Positions 7,448 to 14,672 of a stretch of 64,000 nt of DNA are shown one piece after another. Location of the stretch: NCBI RefSeq assembly GCF_003594915.1, contig NZ_QZCS01000001.1:248001-312000 (forward strand), read 5' to 3'. How positions within the stretch are numbered: position 1 is the stretch's first letter; each line of letters starts with the position of its first letter. Origin of the DNA: Enterobacter chuandaensis. Lineage in GTDB: Bacteria; Pseudomonadota; Gammaproteobacteria; Enterobacterales; Enterobacteriaceae. The position numbers were made by a program, and so were the translations under genes. The notes under the pieces were generated by a model. That model was not told the origin of the DNA. It did no database searches and saw only the letters and a program-made list of their open reading frames with translations.

Positions 7448-7954
7448 ATGACTTACGACGTAACTGGGACAAGTACCCACCAACAACTGATTACCTTACT
7501 CACCGAGCAGGGCGCGCGTTTTCGCGTCATGGAGCACGAAGCGATCGGGAAATGCGAGGCGGTAAGTGAAATTCGTGGAACCGATCTGCGCCAGGGCGCA
7601 AAAGCGCTGGTCTGCAAGGTGAAGGGAAACGGCGTAAAAAAACACGTACTGGCGATTCTGGCCGCCGACCTGCAGGCCGATCTGAGCCAGCTTGCCAGCC
7701 ACTTTGGTGGTCTGAAAGCCTCCCTCGCCAGCCCGGCCGAAGTCGATACCCTTACGGCCTGCGTTTTCGGCGCGATCCCGCCCTTTAGCTTCCATCCTGA
7801 TTTGGCACTGGTGGCCGACCCGCTGCTGTTCGAGCGTTTCGACGAAATTGCCTTTAACGCCGGTTTACTGGAGAAATCCGTGATTATGGACACCCAGGAT
7901 TACCTGCGCATCGCCCGTCCTGAGCTTGTAAACTTCCATAAAGCGTCGTCGTGA
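7448..7954 (+). CDS. yeaK: YeaK, YbaK/ProX-type aminoacyl-tRNA deacylase
   Basis: The 168-residue protein matches E. coli YeaK closely (GKCEAVSEIRGT, QGAKALVCKVKGNGVKKH, CVFGAIPPFSFHP). The YbaK/EbsC fold hydrolyses mischarged tRNA; from memory YeaK is reported to act on seryl- and related aminoacyl-tRNAs, a proofreading task in trans. The KVKGNG lysine region is the conserved catalytic part. The ATG at 7448 is preferred to GTG 7445 because GGGGA at 7436-7440 is seven bases before it. It is the first host gene after the prophage. Confidence 0.9.
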   Translation: MTYDVTGTSTHQQLITLLTEQGARFRVMEHEAIGKCEAVSEIRGTDLRQGAKALVCKVKGNGVKKHVLAILAADLQADLSQLASHFGGLKASLASPAEVDTLTACVFGAIPPFSFHPDLALVADPLLFERFDEIAFNAGLLEKSVIMDTQDYLRIARPELVNFHKASS

Positions 7955-7959
7955 CGGCG

Positions 7960-8064
7960 CTAGCCTCGTCTTTCCAGAAACAGCACGGAGGCGATGAGAA
8001 TCACGGCAATAGCGAAAAACGATGAGGAGATAATCAGCGTTTCAACAAACATGTGATCGTTCAT
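7960..8064 (-). CDS. yoaI: YoaI, 34-residue membrane peptide
   Basis: The minus-strand frame from the ATG at 8062-8064 gives [20 protein letters not shown] and then [14 protein letters not shown], the same length as E. coli YoaI and nearly the same sequence. It is a single-span small membrane protein; from memory its expression responds to PhoPQ and PhoBR conditions in E. coli. It lies between yeaK and yeaL, as in E. coli, and converges on yeaK. Confidence 0.85.
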   Translation of the reverse strand: MNDHMFVETLIISSSFFAIAVILIASVLFLERRG

Positions 8065-8209
8065 GATGGCGATCCCTTGTGCGATATCTGCCTTCGTTTT
8101 AATCCGCGTAAATGACAGGGTAATGACAGCGATAAAATCTTTTAAACGCTGTCCTCCGCCACGTTTGCGCGTACAGTAAGCAGGTTAATTATTCTGGCAA
8201 GGATTCCCT

Positions 8210-8656
8210 ATGTTTGACCCTACTCTGCTCATTCTTCTGGCGCTCGCCGCGCTCGGGTTTATCAGCCACAACACCACCGTCGCTATCTCGATTCTGGTGC
8301 TGATTATTGTGCGCGTGACCCCGTTAAACACCTTTTTCCCGTGGATAGAAAAACAAGGCCTCACCATCGGGATCATCATTTTAACCATCGGGGTGATGGC
8401 CCCCATCGCCAGCGGCACCCTTCCCGCCTCAACGCTGCTCCACTCGTTTGTGAACTGGAAATCGCTGGTGGCAATCGCGGTAGGTATTTTTGTTTCCTGG
8501 CTGGGCGGACGCGGCGTTACGCTGATGAGCAGCCAGCCCTCGCTGGTGGCGGGCCTGCTGGTGGGTACGGTGCTCGGCGTGGCGCTATTCCGCGGTGTGC
8601 CGGTAGGCCCGCTGATTGCGGCAGGCCTTGTCTCGCTGTTTATCGGGAAGTCGTAG
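8210..8656 (+). CDS. yeaL: YeaL, UPF0756 (DUF441) inner-membrane protein
   Basis: The 148-residue protein has four hydrophobic segments ([20 protein letters not shown], a second near 25-45, [16 protein letters not shown], and the C-terminal [20 protein letters not shown]). Length and sequence match E. coli YeaL. The function is unknown. The last 17 bp overlap the end of the convergent nimR gene. Confidence 0.88.
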   Translation: MFDPTLLILLALAALGFISHNTTVAISILVLIIVRVTPLNTFFPWIEKQGLTIGIIILTIGVMAPIASGTLPASTLLHSFVNWKSLVAIAVGIFVSWLGGRGVTLMSSQPSLVAGLLVGTVLGVALFRGVPVGPLIAAGLVSLFIGKS

Positions 8657-9431
8657 TCAGGCTGGCCATGTAACGCGCCGGTGTCTGACCCAGCCCCTTT
8701 TTGAACATGGTGATGAACGCGGTGGTAGAGTCATAGCCCAGTGACTGTGCCACCTGCTGCACCGATTTTCCGCTAATCAAATGCTGTAACGCCACGATCA
8801 GCTGAAGCTGGTGACGCCAGCGGCGAAAGCTTAAACCGGTCTCTTTCACCACCAGCCGCGCCAGGTTGCGCTCACTCATTGCGAAATGGCTCGCCCATTG
8901 CGCCAGCGTCTGCCAGGCGGCGGGCTCTTCCGCCATCCTCTCGCTCATCAGCCGGATTTTGGGATGGGGCGAGACGGGTAGCTGCAGATGCTCCTGGCGC
9001 TGGAGCGGCAGCTCGTCAAACAGGACGTCCACCAGGCGCGACGTGGCCGCAAGGTGACGCTGCTCGTGCGATTTCTCCGCCAGGGATAAAATCAGCTCTC
9101 GTACCAGAGGAGAAATTTTCAGAGTGCAGCAGCGCTCGGGCAAGCTTGCCGCCCCCGGTTCAATGAATAAAAAGCAGAGCTGCGCGCCCGGCGTAGCCCT
9201 GTTGCTGTGTGGCATTTGGCCCGGGATCCAGACGGCGTACTGGGGCGGTACCATCAGCATGGCATTTTCCACTTCGCAGGTGATGGCGCCGCCGAGCGCC
9301 AGAATCAGCTGCCCCTTACGGTGATGATGCACGGGAATATATTGCTCCTCCGCCACCACGCGGATGCGAAAGGCGACGGCCGCAGCGTGCTGGCTATCAG
9401 GATCGTAGCCCTCCAGTCCCAGACCAATCAT
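8640..9431 (-). CDS. nimR: NimR (YeaM), AraC-family repressor of nimT
   Basis: The 263-residue regulator has an N-terminal cupin part ([27 protein letters not shown]) and a C-terminal AraC-type double helix-turn-helix, ending with [20 protein letters not shown] and LGQTPARYM. In E. coli NimR represses the divergent transporter gene nimT, and loss of repression gives resistance to 2-nitroimidazoles. The same divergent arrangement is present here with a 99-bp shared control region. Confidence 0.88.
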   Translation of the reverse strand: MIGLGLEGYDPDSQHAAAVAFRIRVVAEEQYIPVHHHRKGQLILALGGAITCEVENAMLMVPPQYAVWIPGQMPHSNRATPGAQLCFLFIEPGAASLPERCCTLKISPLVRELILSLAEKSHEQRHLAATSRLVDVLFDELPLQRQEHLQLPVSPHPKIRLMSERMAEEPAAWQTLAQWASHFAMSERNLARLVVKETGLSFRRWRHQLQLIVALQHLISGKSVQQVAQSLGYDSTTAFITMFKKGLGQTPARYMASLTTTSR

Positions 9432-9530
9432 CAGGTTGTCCGATATTAGCGATAAACTGTCATTTTAGCCTGATTTCAACCGCTGAGAAAATCGGTATTG
9501 TGTGCGCTCGCTTGAACGTATGAGAACATA

Positions 9531-10718
9531 ATGACTACTGCTATTCGCACCTCAGGAAAACACGGCGCGCTGTTGATTGCAGGCATCCTGATGATTGCCA
9601 CCACGCTTCGCGTCACCTTTACCGGGGCAGCCCCGCTGCTTGATACCATTCGCCTTGATTATGGCTTAAGCACCGCGCAAACCGGTCTGCTGACCACCCT
9701 GCCCCTGCTGGCTTTCGCCCTTATCTCCCCGCTTGCCGCGGGCGTGGCCCGGCGTATCGGCATGGAGCGCAGCCTGTTTATCGCCCTGCTGCTGATTTGC
9801 GCCGGGATTGCGCTTCGCTCTCTGCCGTCCGCGGCTCTGTTGTTCATCGGAACGGCGGTCATCGGCTGCGGGATCGCGCTCGGGAACGTGCTGTTGCCCG
9901 GCTTGATTAAGCGGGATTTTCCGGGTCAGGTTGCCAGGCTGACGGGCGCCTATTCCCTGACCATGGGCGCCGCTGCCGCCCTGGGCTCGGCGCTGATCGT
10001 TCCGCTGGCGCAGGGTAATGCGGGGTGGCATGGCGCGCTGCTGATGCTGATGGTGTTTCCGCTGATTGCCCTGCTGCTCTGGCTGCCCCAGTGGCGACAG
10101 AAACACGTTGCGACGGTAACGGGCGCTGGCGCGCTGCATAACCGCGCGATCTGGCGCTCGGCCCTCGCCTGGCAGGTGACGCTCTTTCTGGGGATAAATT
10201 CGCTGATTTACTACGTTATTATCGGCTGGCTGCCGGCCATTTTGCTTAGCCATGGCTTCAGTGAAGCGCAGGCTGGCTCGGTGCATGGACTTTTACAGCT
10301 GGCGACGGCGGTGCCGGGTCTGGCCGTTCCGCTGGTCCTTCAGCGTCTGAAAGATCAGCGAACCATCGCCGGTGCGGTGGCGATGATGTGCGCGGTCAGC
10401 GCGGCCGGGCTGTGGTTTATGCCAGATCTGGCGGTGATGTGGACGCTGGTGTTTGGCTTTGGCTCCGGGGCAACGATGATCCTTGGCCTGACGTTCATCG
10501 GTCTGCGCGCCAGCTCTGCACATCAGGCGGCGGCGTTGTCCGGCATGGCGCAGTCCATAGGCTACCTGCTCGCTGCCTGCGGCCCCCCGCTGATGGGCAA
10601 AATCCACGATTCGGCAGGAGACTGGCGGATCCCGCTTCTCGCCTGCGCGCTGGTCGCTGTCGTCATGGCCGTCTGCGGCGTCCTTGCCGGGCGCGACCGG
10701 GAGATCGCGCCTCGTTAA
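9531..10718 (+). CDS. nimT: NimT (YeaN), major facilitator exporter
   Basis: The 395-residue protein has about twelve hydrophobic segments and the NimT/CynX-type MFS pattern (LRVTFTGAAPLLDTIRLDYG, LTTLPLLAFALISPLAAGVA). E. coli NimT exports 2-nitroimidazole. It is divergent from nimR, its presumed repressor. Length matches the family (393 in E. coli) and no damage is seen. Confidence 0.88.
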   Translation: MTTAIRTSGKHGALLIAGILMIATTLRVTFTGAAPLLDTIRLDYGLSTAQTGLLTTLPLLAFALISPLAAGVARRIGMERSLFIALLLICAGIALRSLPSAALLFIGTAVIGCGIALGNVLLPGLIKRDFPGQVARLTGAYSLTMGAAAALGSALIVPLAQGNAGWHGALLMLMVFPLIALLLWLPQWRQKHVATVTGAGALHNRAIWRSALAWQVTLFLGINSLIYYVIIGWLPAILLSHGFSEAQAGSVHGLLQLATAVPGLAVPLVLQRLKDQRTIAGAVAMMCAVSAAGLWFMPDLAVMWTLVFGFGSGATMILGLTFIGLRASSAHQAAALSGMAQSIGYLLAACGPPLMGKIHDSAGDWRIPLLACALVAVVMAVCGVLAGRDREIAPR

Positions 10719-10748
10719 ACACAGTGGCAGACCACGGGGTCTGCCTTT

Positions 10749-11456
10749 TTATCCGCGCGCTGCACGCAGCATCGCCTGCACTAGTACGACCGGGCGGCCT
10801 GCCAGCGCAGCACGCTCATGCTGGAATAAGGTGATGACAAAGAACGGGTGAGTAACCAGTTCCGCCGCGCGAATTTCCCCCTGGTCGTCCCAGCCGGTCA
10901 CCCGCATATCTCCGCTTTCCAGCTCCTGCGCAAACGTCGCCGACACGCCATAGTTACAGTGATAGCCCTCTTCAATTTCCGGCTTGCCGTAGGCTTTCGC
11001 GATCAGCGTATTACTCCGCAGTTCAATGGCATCGGTTTTTTCTACCAGCGAGCAGGTCAGCGGCGCAATCACCATCGTGCCTTCGGTATCCGTCTCAGCG
11101 TGAGCCGCGTCGCTCCAGCCCAGCACGTTGCGGGCATACTCAATCAACGCATGCTGGAATCCCCCGCAGGTCCCCAGGAAAGGAATGCTGTTTTCGCGGG
11201 CGTAGCGTGCGGCGATAAAGGCCGCTTCGGTGTTTTTATAGGGACTTGCAGGAACCAGCCAGATGGCATCGTAGCCCACCAGATCTTCCGGGCTGGTCAA
11301 CTCCGTGGTCGCAAGCCAGTCATAATCAGCGGTGAGGTCAAGAACTGCCGCGGCGTCATCAATAGCCAGCGGGATCGCCTTGTGTGCAGTAACGTCAGGA
11401 TTGTAGTCGCCAACCAGCGCAATGCGCAGCGTCGTTTTAACCGGGAGGTGTTCCAT
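10749..11456 (-). CDS. CTP-synthase-like class I amidotransferase domain protein
   Basis: The 235-residue protein resembles the glutaminase half of CTP synthase alone: RIALVGDYNPD at the start, the nucleophile elbow FLGTCGGFQHALIEYARNV (compare GICLGMQ...IEFARNV) and the final FVITLFQHERAAL. In CTP synthase this last segment is QFHPEF. Here the His position is Gln and His occupies the Pro position, so the Cys-His-Glu triad may be incomplete. No synthase domain is present. AAGGAACC precedes the start. It sits between nimT and yeaO, where I recall no E. coli K-12 gene. The substrate is unknown. Confidence 0.75.
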   Translation of the reverse strand: MEHLPVKTTLRIALVGDYNPDVTAHKAIPLAIDDAAAVLDLTADYDWLATTELTSPEDLVGYDAIWLVPASPYKNTEAAFIAARYARENSIPFLGTCGGFQHALIEYARNVLGWSDAAHAETDTEGTMVIAPLTCSLVEKTDAIELRSNTLIAKAYGKPEIEEGYHCNYGVSATFAQELESGDMRVTGWDDQGEIRAAELVTHPFFVITLFQHERAALAGRPVVLVQAMLRAARG

Positions 11457-11557
11457 GAAAGGTTCCTTATGCCAGAGTATTATCAGATAACATAAGGAAC
11501 CTCAGACTACCGATCTTCTGCAATTATCACAATACTTTAAATCAGGAGGATGGAAAT

Positions 11558-11902
11558 ATGATTCAGTGCAAACGCGTCTATGAGCAGGCAAGCCCGGACG
11601 ATGGGTATCGGGTTCTGGTGGACAGGCTCTGGCCCCGGGGGGTTAAAAAAACGGACCTCGCGTATGACGAATGGTGTAAAACGCTCACACCATCCAGTGC
11701 GTTACGCAAGGATTTTCATAGCGAAGCCATTGATTTCACGGCCTTCACTAAAGCCTACAAGGAAGAGCTGGCGCAGCATAAGGATGAGGGGCAGCGTCTG
11801 GCAGCACTGGCAAAAAAGCAGACCTTAACTCTGCTCTACGGTGCGAAAGATAAGGAGCAAAATCACGCTCTGGTCTTAGCCGACTGGCTGCGCCATCTGT
11901 GA
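11558..11902 (+). CDS. yeaO: YeaO, DUF488 protein
   Basis: The 114-residue protein has the DUF488 signature near its start (DGYRVLVDRLWPRGVKK) and LTLLYGAKDKEQNHALVLAD near its end, matching E. coli YeaO in sequence and length. The function is not known. AGGAGG lies eight bases before the ATG. It ends back-to-back with the convergent 101-aa gene, with no base between the two stop codons. Confidence 0.88.
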   Translation: MIQCKRVYEQASPDDGYRVLVDRLWPRGVKKTDLAYDEWCKTLTPSSALRKDFHSEAIDFTAFTKAYKEELAQHKDEGQRLAALAKKQTLTLLYGAKDKEQNHALVLADWLRHL

Positions 11903-12208
11903 TCAGCCGACCGTCAGCTCATCCTGGATTTGCGGGGCGTCGTCCGGGGTGAGCGGCATCAGATGTTCGGCGCGAACAAACGCAAAGCCGTGCTGATTGT
12001 CAAAGGCGTAAACATCACCGGTCACCAGCCAGAGCGCGCGGTCCGCGCTTTCAGGTAACTGCGTCATCACGCCATTGACCGGGTTAACGAAACGCTGGCC
12101 GGGCTGGCAGAGGCCAAACAGCTCAACAGATTTACCAATATTGCGACGGCCTGACGCCGTGCGGGCACCGACGATCATCGCCACGCTGCCCGGTTTAAGC
12201 TGAAACAT
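11903..12208 (-). CDS. Conserved hypothetical protein, 101 residues
   Basis: The protein starts MFQLKPGSVAMIVGARTASG and contains GKSVELFGLCQPGQRF and ALWLVTGDVYAFDNQHGFAF. The many short beta-prone stretches and Gly turns suggest a small barrel. It has no signal peptide or membrane span. I cannot name it. Good reading frame, normal composition and exact abutment with yeaO support a real gene; I do not recall a counterpart at this place in E. coli K-12. Confidence 0.6.
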   Translation of the reverse strand: MFQLKPGSVAMIVGARTASGRRNIGKSVELFGLCQPGQRFVNPVNGVMTQLPESADRALWLVTGDVYAFDNQHGFAFVRAEHLMPLTPDDAPQIQDELTVG

Positions 12209-12287
12209 ACTTCTCTCGCGGTAACGGTAGCCAGAAACTGGCTAAGAATAATCCTAAAGAGAAGTGTATCGCAGCACTATCCCTCTG

Positions 12288-12542
12288 TCACCTGGCTGGT
12301 TGCGGATGATCGCGACGATAGAGCGTCCATTCGTCGATCACTTCGCCACCGGGCAGTTTGCACTCGGTACGGACACCCTGCGGGCTTTGAACGGGGATCT
12401 GTTCTCCGCCTTTTTCCAGGCAGTAAACGGAAGCCGGGTTTGCCATCCCCACGGTATGCGGTGGTTTCGGCGCATCCGGTGGCGTTGTTTTTGCGGTGCA
12501 GGCCACCAGCGGGAGCGCCAGCGCAAGAAGCAGAACTCTCAT
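12288..12542 (-). CDS. yoaF: YoaF, outer-membrane lipoprotein (DUF333)
   Basis: From the ATG at 12542 the 84-residue product begins MRVLLLALALPLVACTAKT, a lipoprotein signal with VAC as lipobox. The mature part has GMANPASVYCLEKGG and KLPGGEVIDEWTLYRRDHP, the DUF333 motif shared with E. coli YoaF and the C-terminus of HslJ-type proteins. Residue +2 after Cys is Thr, which suggests sorting to the outer membrane. The longer frame start at 12626 is rejected because it places charged residues ahead of the signal. Confidence 0.87.
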   Translation of the reverse strand: MRVLLLALALPLVACTAKTTPPDAPKPPHTVGMANPASVYCLEKGGEQIPVQSPQGVRTECKLPGGEVIDEWTLYRRDHPQPAR

Positions 12543-12644
12543 CTCATTGATCCTTTTGACATCATCTTTGCCTAAGGGTAACGGCTCGCCGCCACTTTCT
12601 CCATGATTTCTCCATTTTAACTGCACTTTTTATCGCTAACGTGT

Positions 12645-12725
12645 TGTCTGTTCTCGATTTGACCAGAGAACATCATTCCGTAATCAAGATGTCTTTGCCC
12701 CGGCCTCAACGTCGGGGCTTTTTTT
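12645..12725 (+). ncRNA. Candidate small RNA or leader ending in a strong terminator
   Basis: A seven-bp stem (12649-12655 with 12666-12672, loop GATTTGACCA) is followed by an unpaired stretch and then a GCCCCG/CGGGGC terminator with seven T. No plus-strand protein gene lies upstream, since yoaF is on the other strand, so the terminator must end either a small RNA or an attenuated leader of dgcP. I could not identify a convincing promoter, and the 5' end is a guess. Confidence 0.35.
12697..12725 (+). terminator. Orphan intrinsic terminator upstream of dgcP
   Basis: GCCCCG (12697-12702) pairs with CGGGGC (12713-12718), followed by a run of seven T. It lies about 128 bp before the dgcP start and points toward it. 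Confidence 0.75.
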
Positions 12726-12852
12726 CCCGCCCGCCCCTCTTCCCTCTGCGTATATTAAATTTCCCCTATTCATGTTTTACTATGCCTGAAGTCTAAAAAT
12801 TCAGCATAACATGCAGATGCAGACGTCTTCTGCGTGGGAGTCAATCTACGTC

Positions 12853-13872
12853 ATGTCGGATATTATCCTTGCCCGTGTTTCAGAAACCCTCGCCACTGAA
12901 CAATCCCTGGAAAGTCTCGTTCGTCAGCTGCTGGAAATGCTGGAGATCGTCACCGACATGGAGTCGACCTACCTGACGAAGGTGGATATCAAAGCACGGC
13001 TGCAGCACATCCTCTATGCCCGCAACAGCAAGCAGATGACGATCCCGGAAGGGCTGAGCGTGCCATGGGATGAGACGCTGTGTAAGCGCGCGCTGGATAG
13101 CGAAACCCTATTCAGTAACGATGTTCCCGAACGCTGGCCTGAGTGCGAAGCGGCGAAAGCGCTCGGCATTACCACTTACATGAGCATCCCTGTCCATCTT
13201 GCTGACGGTTCGCTTTACGGCACGCTCTGCGCCACCAGCACGGCAAAGAAACCCCTCAGCACACGCGGTGAACAGATGCTAAAACTCTTCGCCGGGTTGA
13301 TTGGTCAGTACATTCAGAAAGAGTCTCTGGTGACTCAGCTCCGTGAAGCCAATGCGGCGCTTATTGCGCACTCCTACACGGATGCCCTTACAGGTTTACC
13401 CAACCGTCGCGCCATTTTTGAGGATCTGACCACTCTGTTTTCACTGGCGCGACACCTGAAACGTAATGCCATCATCGCGTTTATCGATCTGGATGATTTT
13501 AAACTGATTAACGATCGATACGGGCATGAAGCAGGCGACCAGTTCCTGATTGAAGTGGGCAAGCGTTTGACCGCCGAAAAACAGCAGGACGATATCATCG
13601 GCCGGCTGGGCGGCGATGAGTTTCTGGTGGCCTCGCTGAGTAATACCAACCATGAGGAGCAAATTAACCTTCTCAGAACGCGCCTCAGCGCCCGAATTGC
13701 AGGGGAATACTGGCTGGGCAGCGTCAGCATCATCTATCCTGGTGCCAGCCTCGGCGTGATCGAAGTGGACCCTGGCGTAACGGATCCCGATAGCGCGTTA
13801 CGCGCCGCGGACATCGCGATGTATCAGGAGAAGAAAGGAAAAAGCAAAACACGCTTTCTCACTATGGATTAA
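12853..13872 (+). CDS. dgcP: DgcP (YeaP), GAF-GGDEF diguanylate cyclase
   Basis: The 339-residue product has an N-terminal GAF domain (about 20-150, with MESTYLTKVDIKARLQHILY) and a C-terminal GGDEF domain starting at DALTGLPNRRAIFE, with the active site GRLGGDEF. It makes cyclic di-GMP from two GTP. The inhibitory RxxD site is absent (QQDD occupies its place), as in E. coli DgcP from memory. The start at 12853 (MSDIILARVSETLA) matches the E. coli beginning; an earlier ATG at 12811 would add 14 residues. Confidence 0.9.
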   Translation: MSDIILARVSETLATEQSLESLVRQLLEMLEIVTDMESTYLTKVDIKARLQHILYARNSKQMTIPEGLSVPWDETLCKRALDSETLFSNDVPERWPECEAAKALGITTYMSIPVHLADGSLYGTLCATSTAKKPLSTRGEQMLKLFAGLIGQYIQKESLVTQLREANAALIAHSYTDALTGLPNRRAIFEDLTTLFSLARHLKRNAIIAFIDLDDFKLINDRYGHEAGDQFLIEVGKRLTAEKQQDDIIGRLGGDEFLVASLSNTNHEEQINLLRTRLSARIAGEYWLGSVSIIYPGASLGVIEVDPGVTDPDSALRAADIAMYQEKKGKSKTRFLTMD

Positions 13873-13917
13873 CCCCGTACACTCTACGGCGTTACAGAAA
13901 CCGAAACAGGTGATGAT

Positions 13918-14016
13918 ATGAGAATAGGGATCCTCTTCCCGGTCGTTATTTTTATAACGGCGGTGGTTTTTCTGGCGTGGTTTTTTGTCGGTGGTTACGC
14001 TGCACCGGGAGCATAA
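13918..14016 (+). CDS. yoaK: YoaK, 32-residue membrane peptide
   Basis: The frame reads MRIGILFPVVIFITAVVFLA and then WFFVGGYAAPGA, nearly identical in sequence and equal in length to E. coli YoaK. It is one hydrophobic span. The stop codon TAA is followed directly by the ATG of yoaJ, so the two are co-translated. The weak GAAACAGGTGAT upstream acts as ribosome-binding site. Confidence 0.85.
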   Translation: MRIGILFPVVIFITAVVFLAWFFVGGYAAPGA

Positions 14017-14091
14017 ATGAGAAAAACGACGCTCGTTATGTTGATCGTTGCCGTCGTGGCGTTTGCCGGCACGCAGCTTGGCTGGTGGTAA
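14017..14091 (+). CDS. yoaJ: YoaJ, 24-residue membrane peptide
   Basis: The frame MRKTTLVMLIVAVVAFAGTQ ends LGWW, the same length and pattern as E. coli YoaJ, a single-span small protein of the inner membrane. It begins right after the yoaK stop with no gap. The role is unknown. Confidence 0.83.
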   Translation: MRKTTLVMLIVAVVAFAGTQLGWW

Positions 14092-14103
14092 CCCCCACTA
14101 CGT

Positions 14104-14132
14104 AAAAAGGCCGCCATCTGGCAGCCTTTTTT
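14104..14132. terminator. Bidirectional terminator between yoaJ and yeaQ
   Basis: AAAAAGGC...GCC pairs with GGC...GCCTTTTT with one mismatch; A-run on the left and T-run on the right let it work for both yoaKJ (plus) and yeaQ (minus). Confidence 0.75.
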
Positions 14133-14145
14133 AACGCTTCAGGTT

Positions 14146-14394
14146 TTAGCTTTTGATCTTTCTGTAGATAAACAGCACAACCAGCGCGCCGATCACCGCG
14201 ACCGCGAAACTGCCGAAGTTAAAGCCATCGACCTTACCAAAACCGAACAGCGTACTGATCCAGCCGCCGACTACCGCGCCGACAATACCCAGTATTATGG
14301 TGACGATAAACCCACCGCCATCTTTGCCCGGCATGATCCACTTCGCCAGAATACCCGCAATAAGCCCAAAGATAATCCAGGATAAAATTCCCAT
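14146..14394 (-). CDS. yeaQ: YeaQ, GlsB/YeaQ/YmgE family membrane protein
   Basis: The 82-residue protein has the Transgly-associated pattern: MGILSWIIFGLIAGILAKWI, then the loop MPGKDGGGF, and two more hydrophobic segments with GIVGAVVGGWISTLFG. Length equals E. coli YeaQ. Three membrane spans are expected. Family members are general-stress, RpoS-linked small membrane proteins of unknown mechanism. Confidence 0.9.
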   Translation of the reverse strand: MGILSWIIFGLIAGILAKWIMPGKDGGGFIVTIILGIVGAVVGGWISTLFGFGKVDGFNFGSFAVAVIGALVVLFIYRKIKS

Positions 14395-14539
14395 AACTTT
14401 CCTCTCTGTATGGTTTTTGTCATTAAATCAACGACACAAAAAAGGATAGCACAGGATCTGAGAAAGGAAATTTGTGATACCCCTCACAGAGAGAGTCTGC
14501 GCGTTTCTTCATCAACAGCCTTCCACATGAAATGTGGGG

Positions 14540-14567
14540 TTGCATCTTTTATTGAGAAAGATTATCT
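14540..14567 (+). promoter_or_regulatory. Promoter of the RyhB-type RNA
   Basis: TTGCAT (14540-14545) and TTATCT (14562-14567), 16 bases apart, form a plausible sigma-70 promoter with start near 14575. The -10 element lies inside the Fur-box-like palindrome at 14552-14574, which would make it iron-repressed. Confidence 0.5.
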
Positions 14568-14574
14568 TTCTCAA
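14552..14574. promoter_or_regulatory. Fur-box-like operator
   Basis: TTGAGAAAGA-TTA-TCTTTCTCAA is a perfect 10-bp inverted repeat around GATTATC, similar in layout to the Fur consensus GATAATGATAATCATTATC. It covers the likely -10 element of the RyhB-type RNA, the normal position for iron repression. Confidence 0.65.
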
Positions 14575-14670
14575 CACTGAATAGTTGAGAAAAATACTCA
14601 GGTATTCAGTACGACATTGCTCACATTGCTTCCAGTATTTCTTGCCCACTTTTGAGTGGGCTTTTTTTTT
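14575..14670 (+). ncRNA. ryhB: RyhB-family small RNA (RyhB-2/IsrE-like)
   Basis: The segment ACGACATTGCTCACATTGCT (14611-14630) followed by TCCAGTATT is the invariant pairing core of E. coli RyhB, recalled from memory. Upstream is a 5' hairpin (CTGAATA 14577-14583 with TATTCAG 14603-14609), and downstream a GCCCACT/AGTGGGC terminator with nine T (14644-14670), the Hfq-binding tail. About 96 nt fits RyhB RNAs. It lies next to yeaQ, where Salmonella carries its second copy (RyhB-2, IsrE or RfrB); the first copy is usually at yhhX-yhhY. Under iron starvation it should repress mRNAs of iron-using proteins. The 3' end is three bases from the convergent cyclase gene. Confidence 0.85.
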
Positions 14671-14672
14671 GC

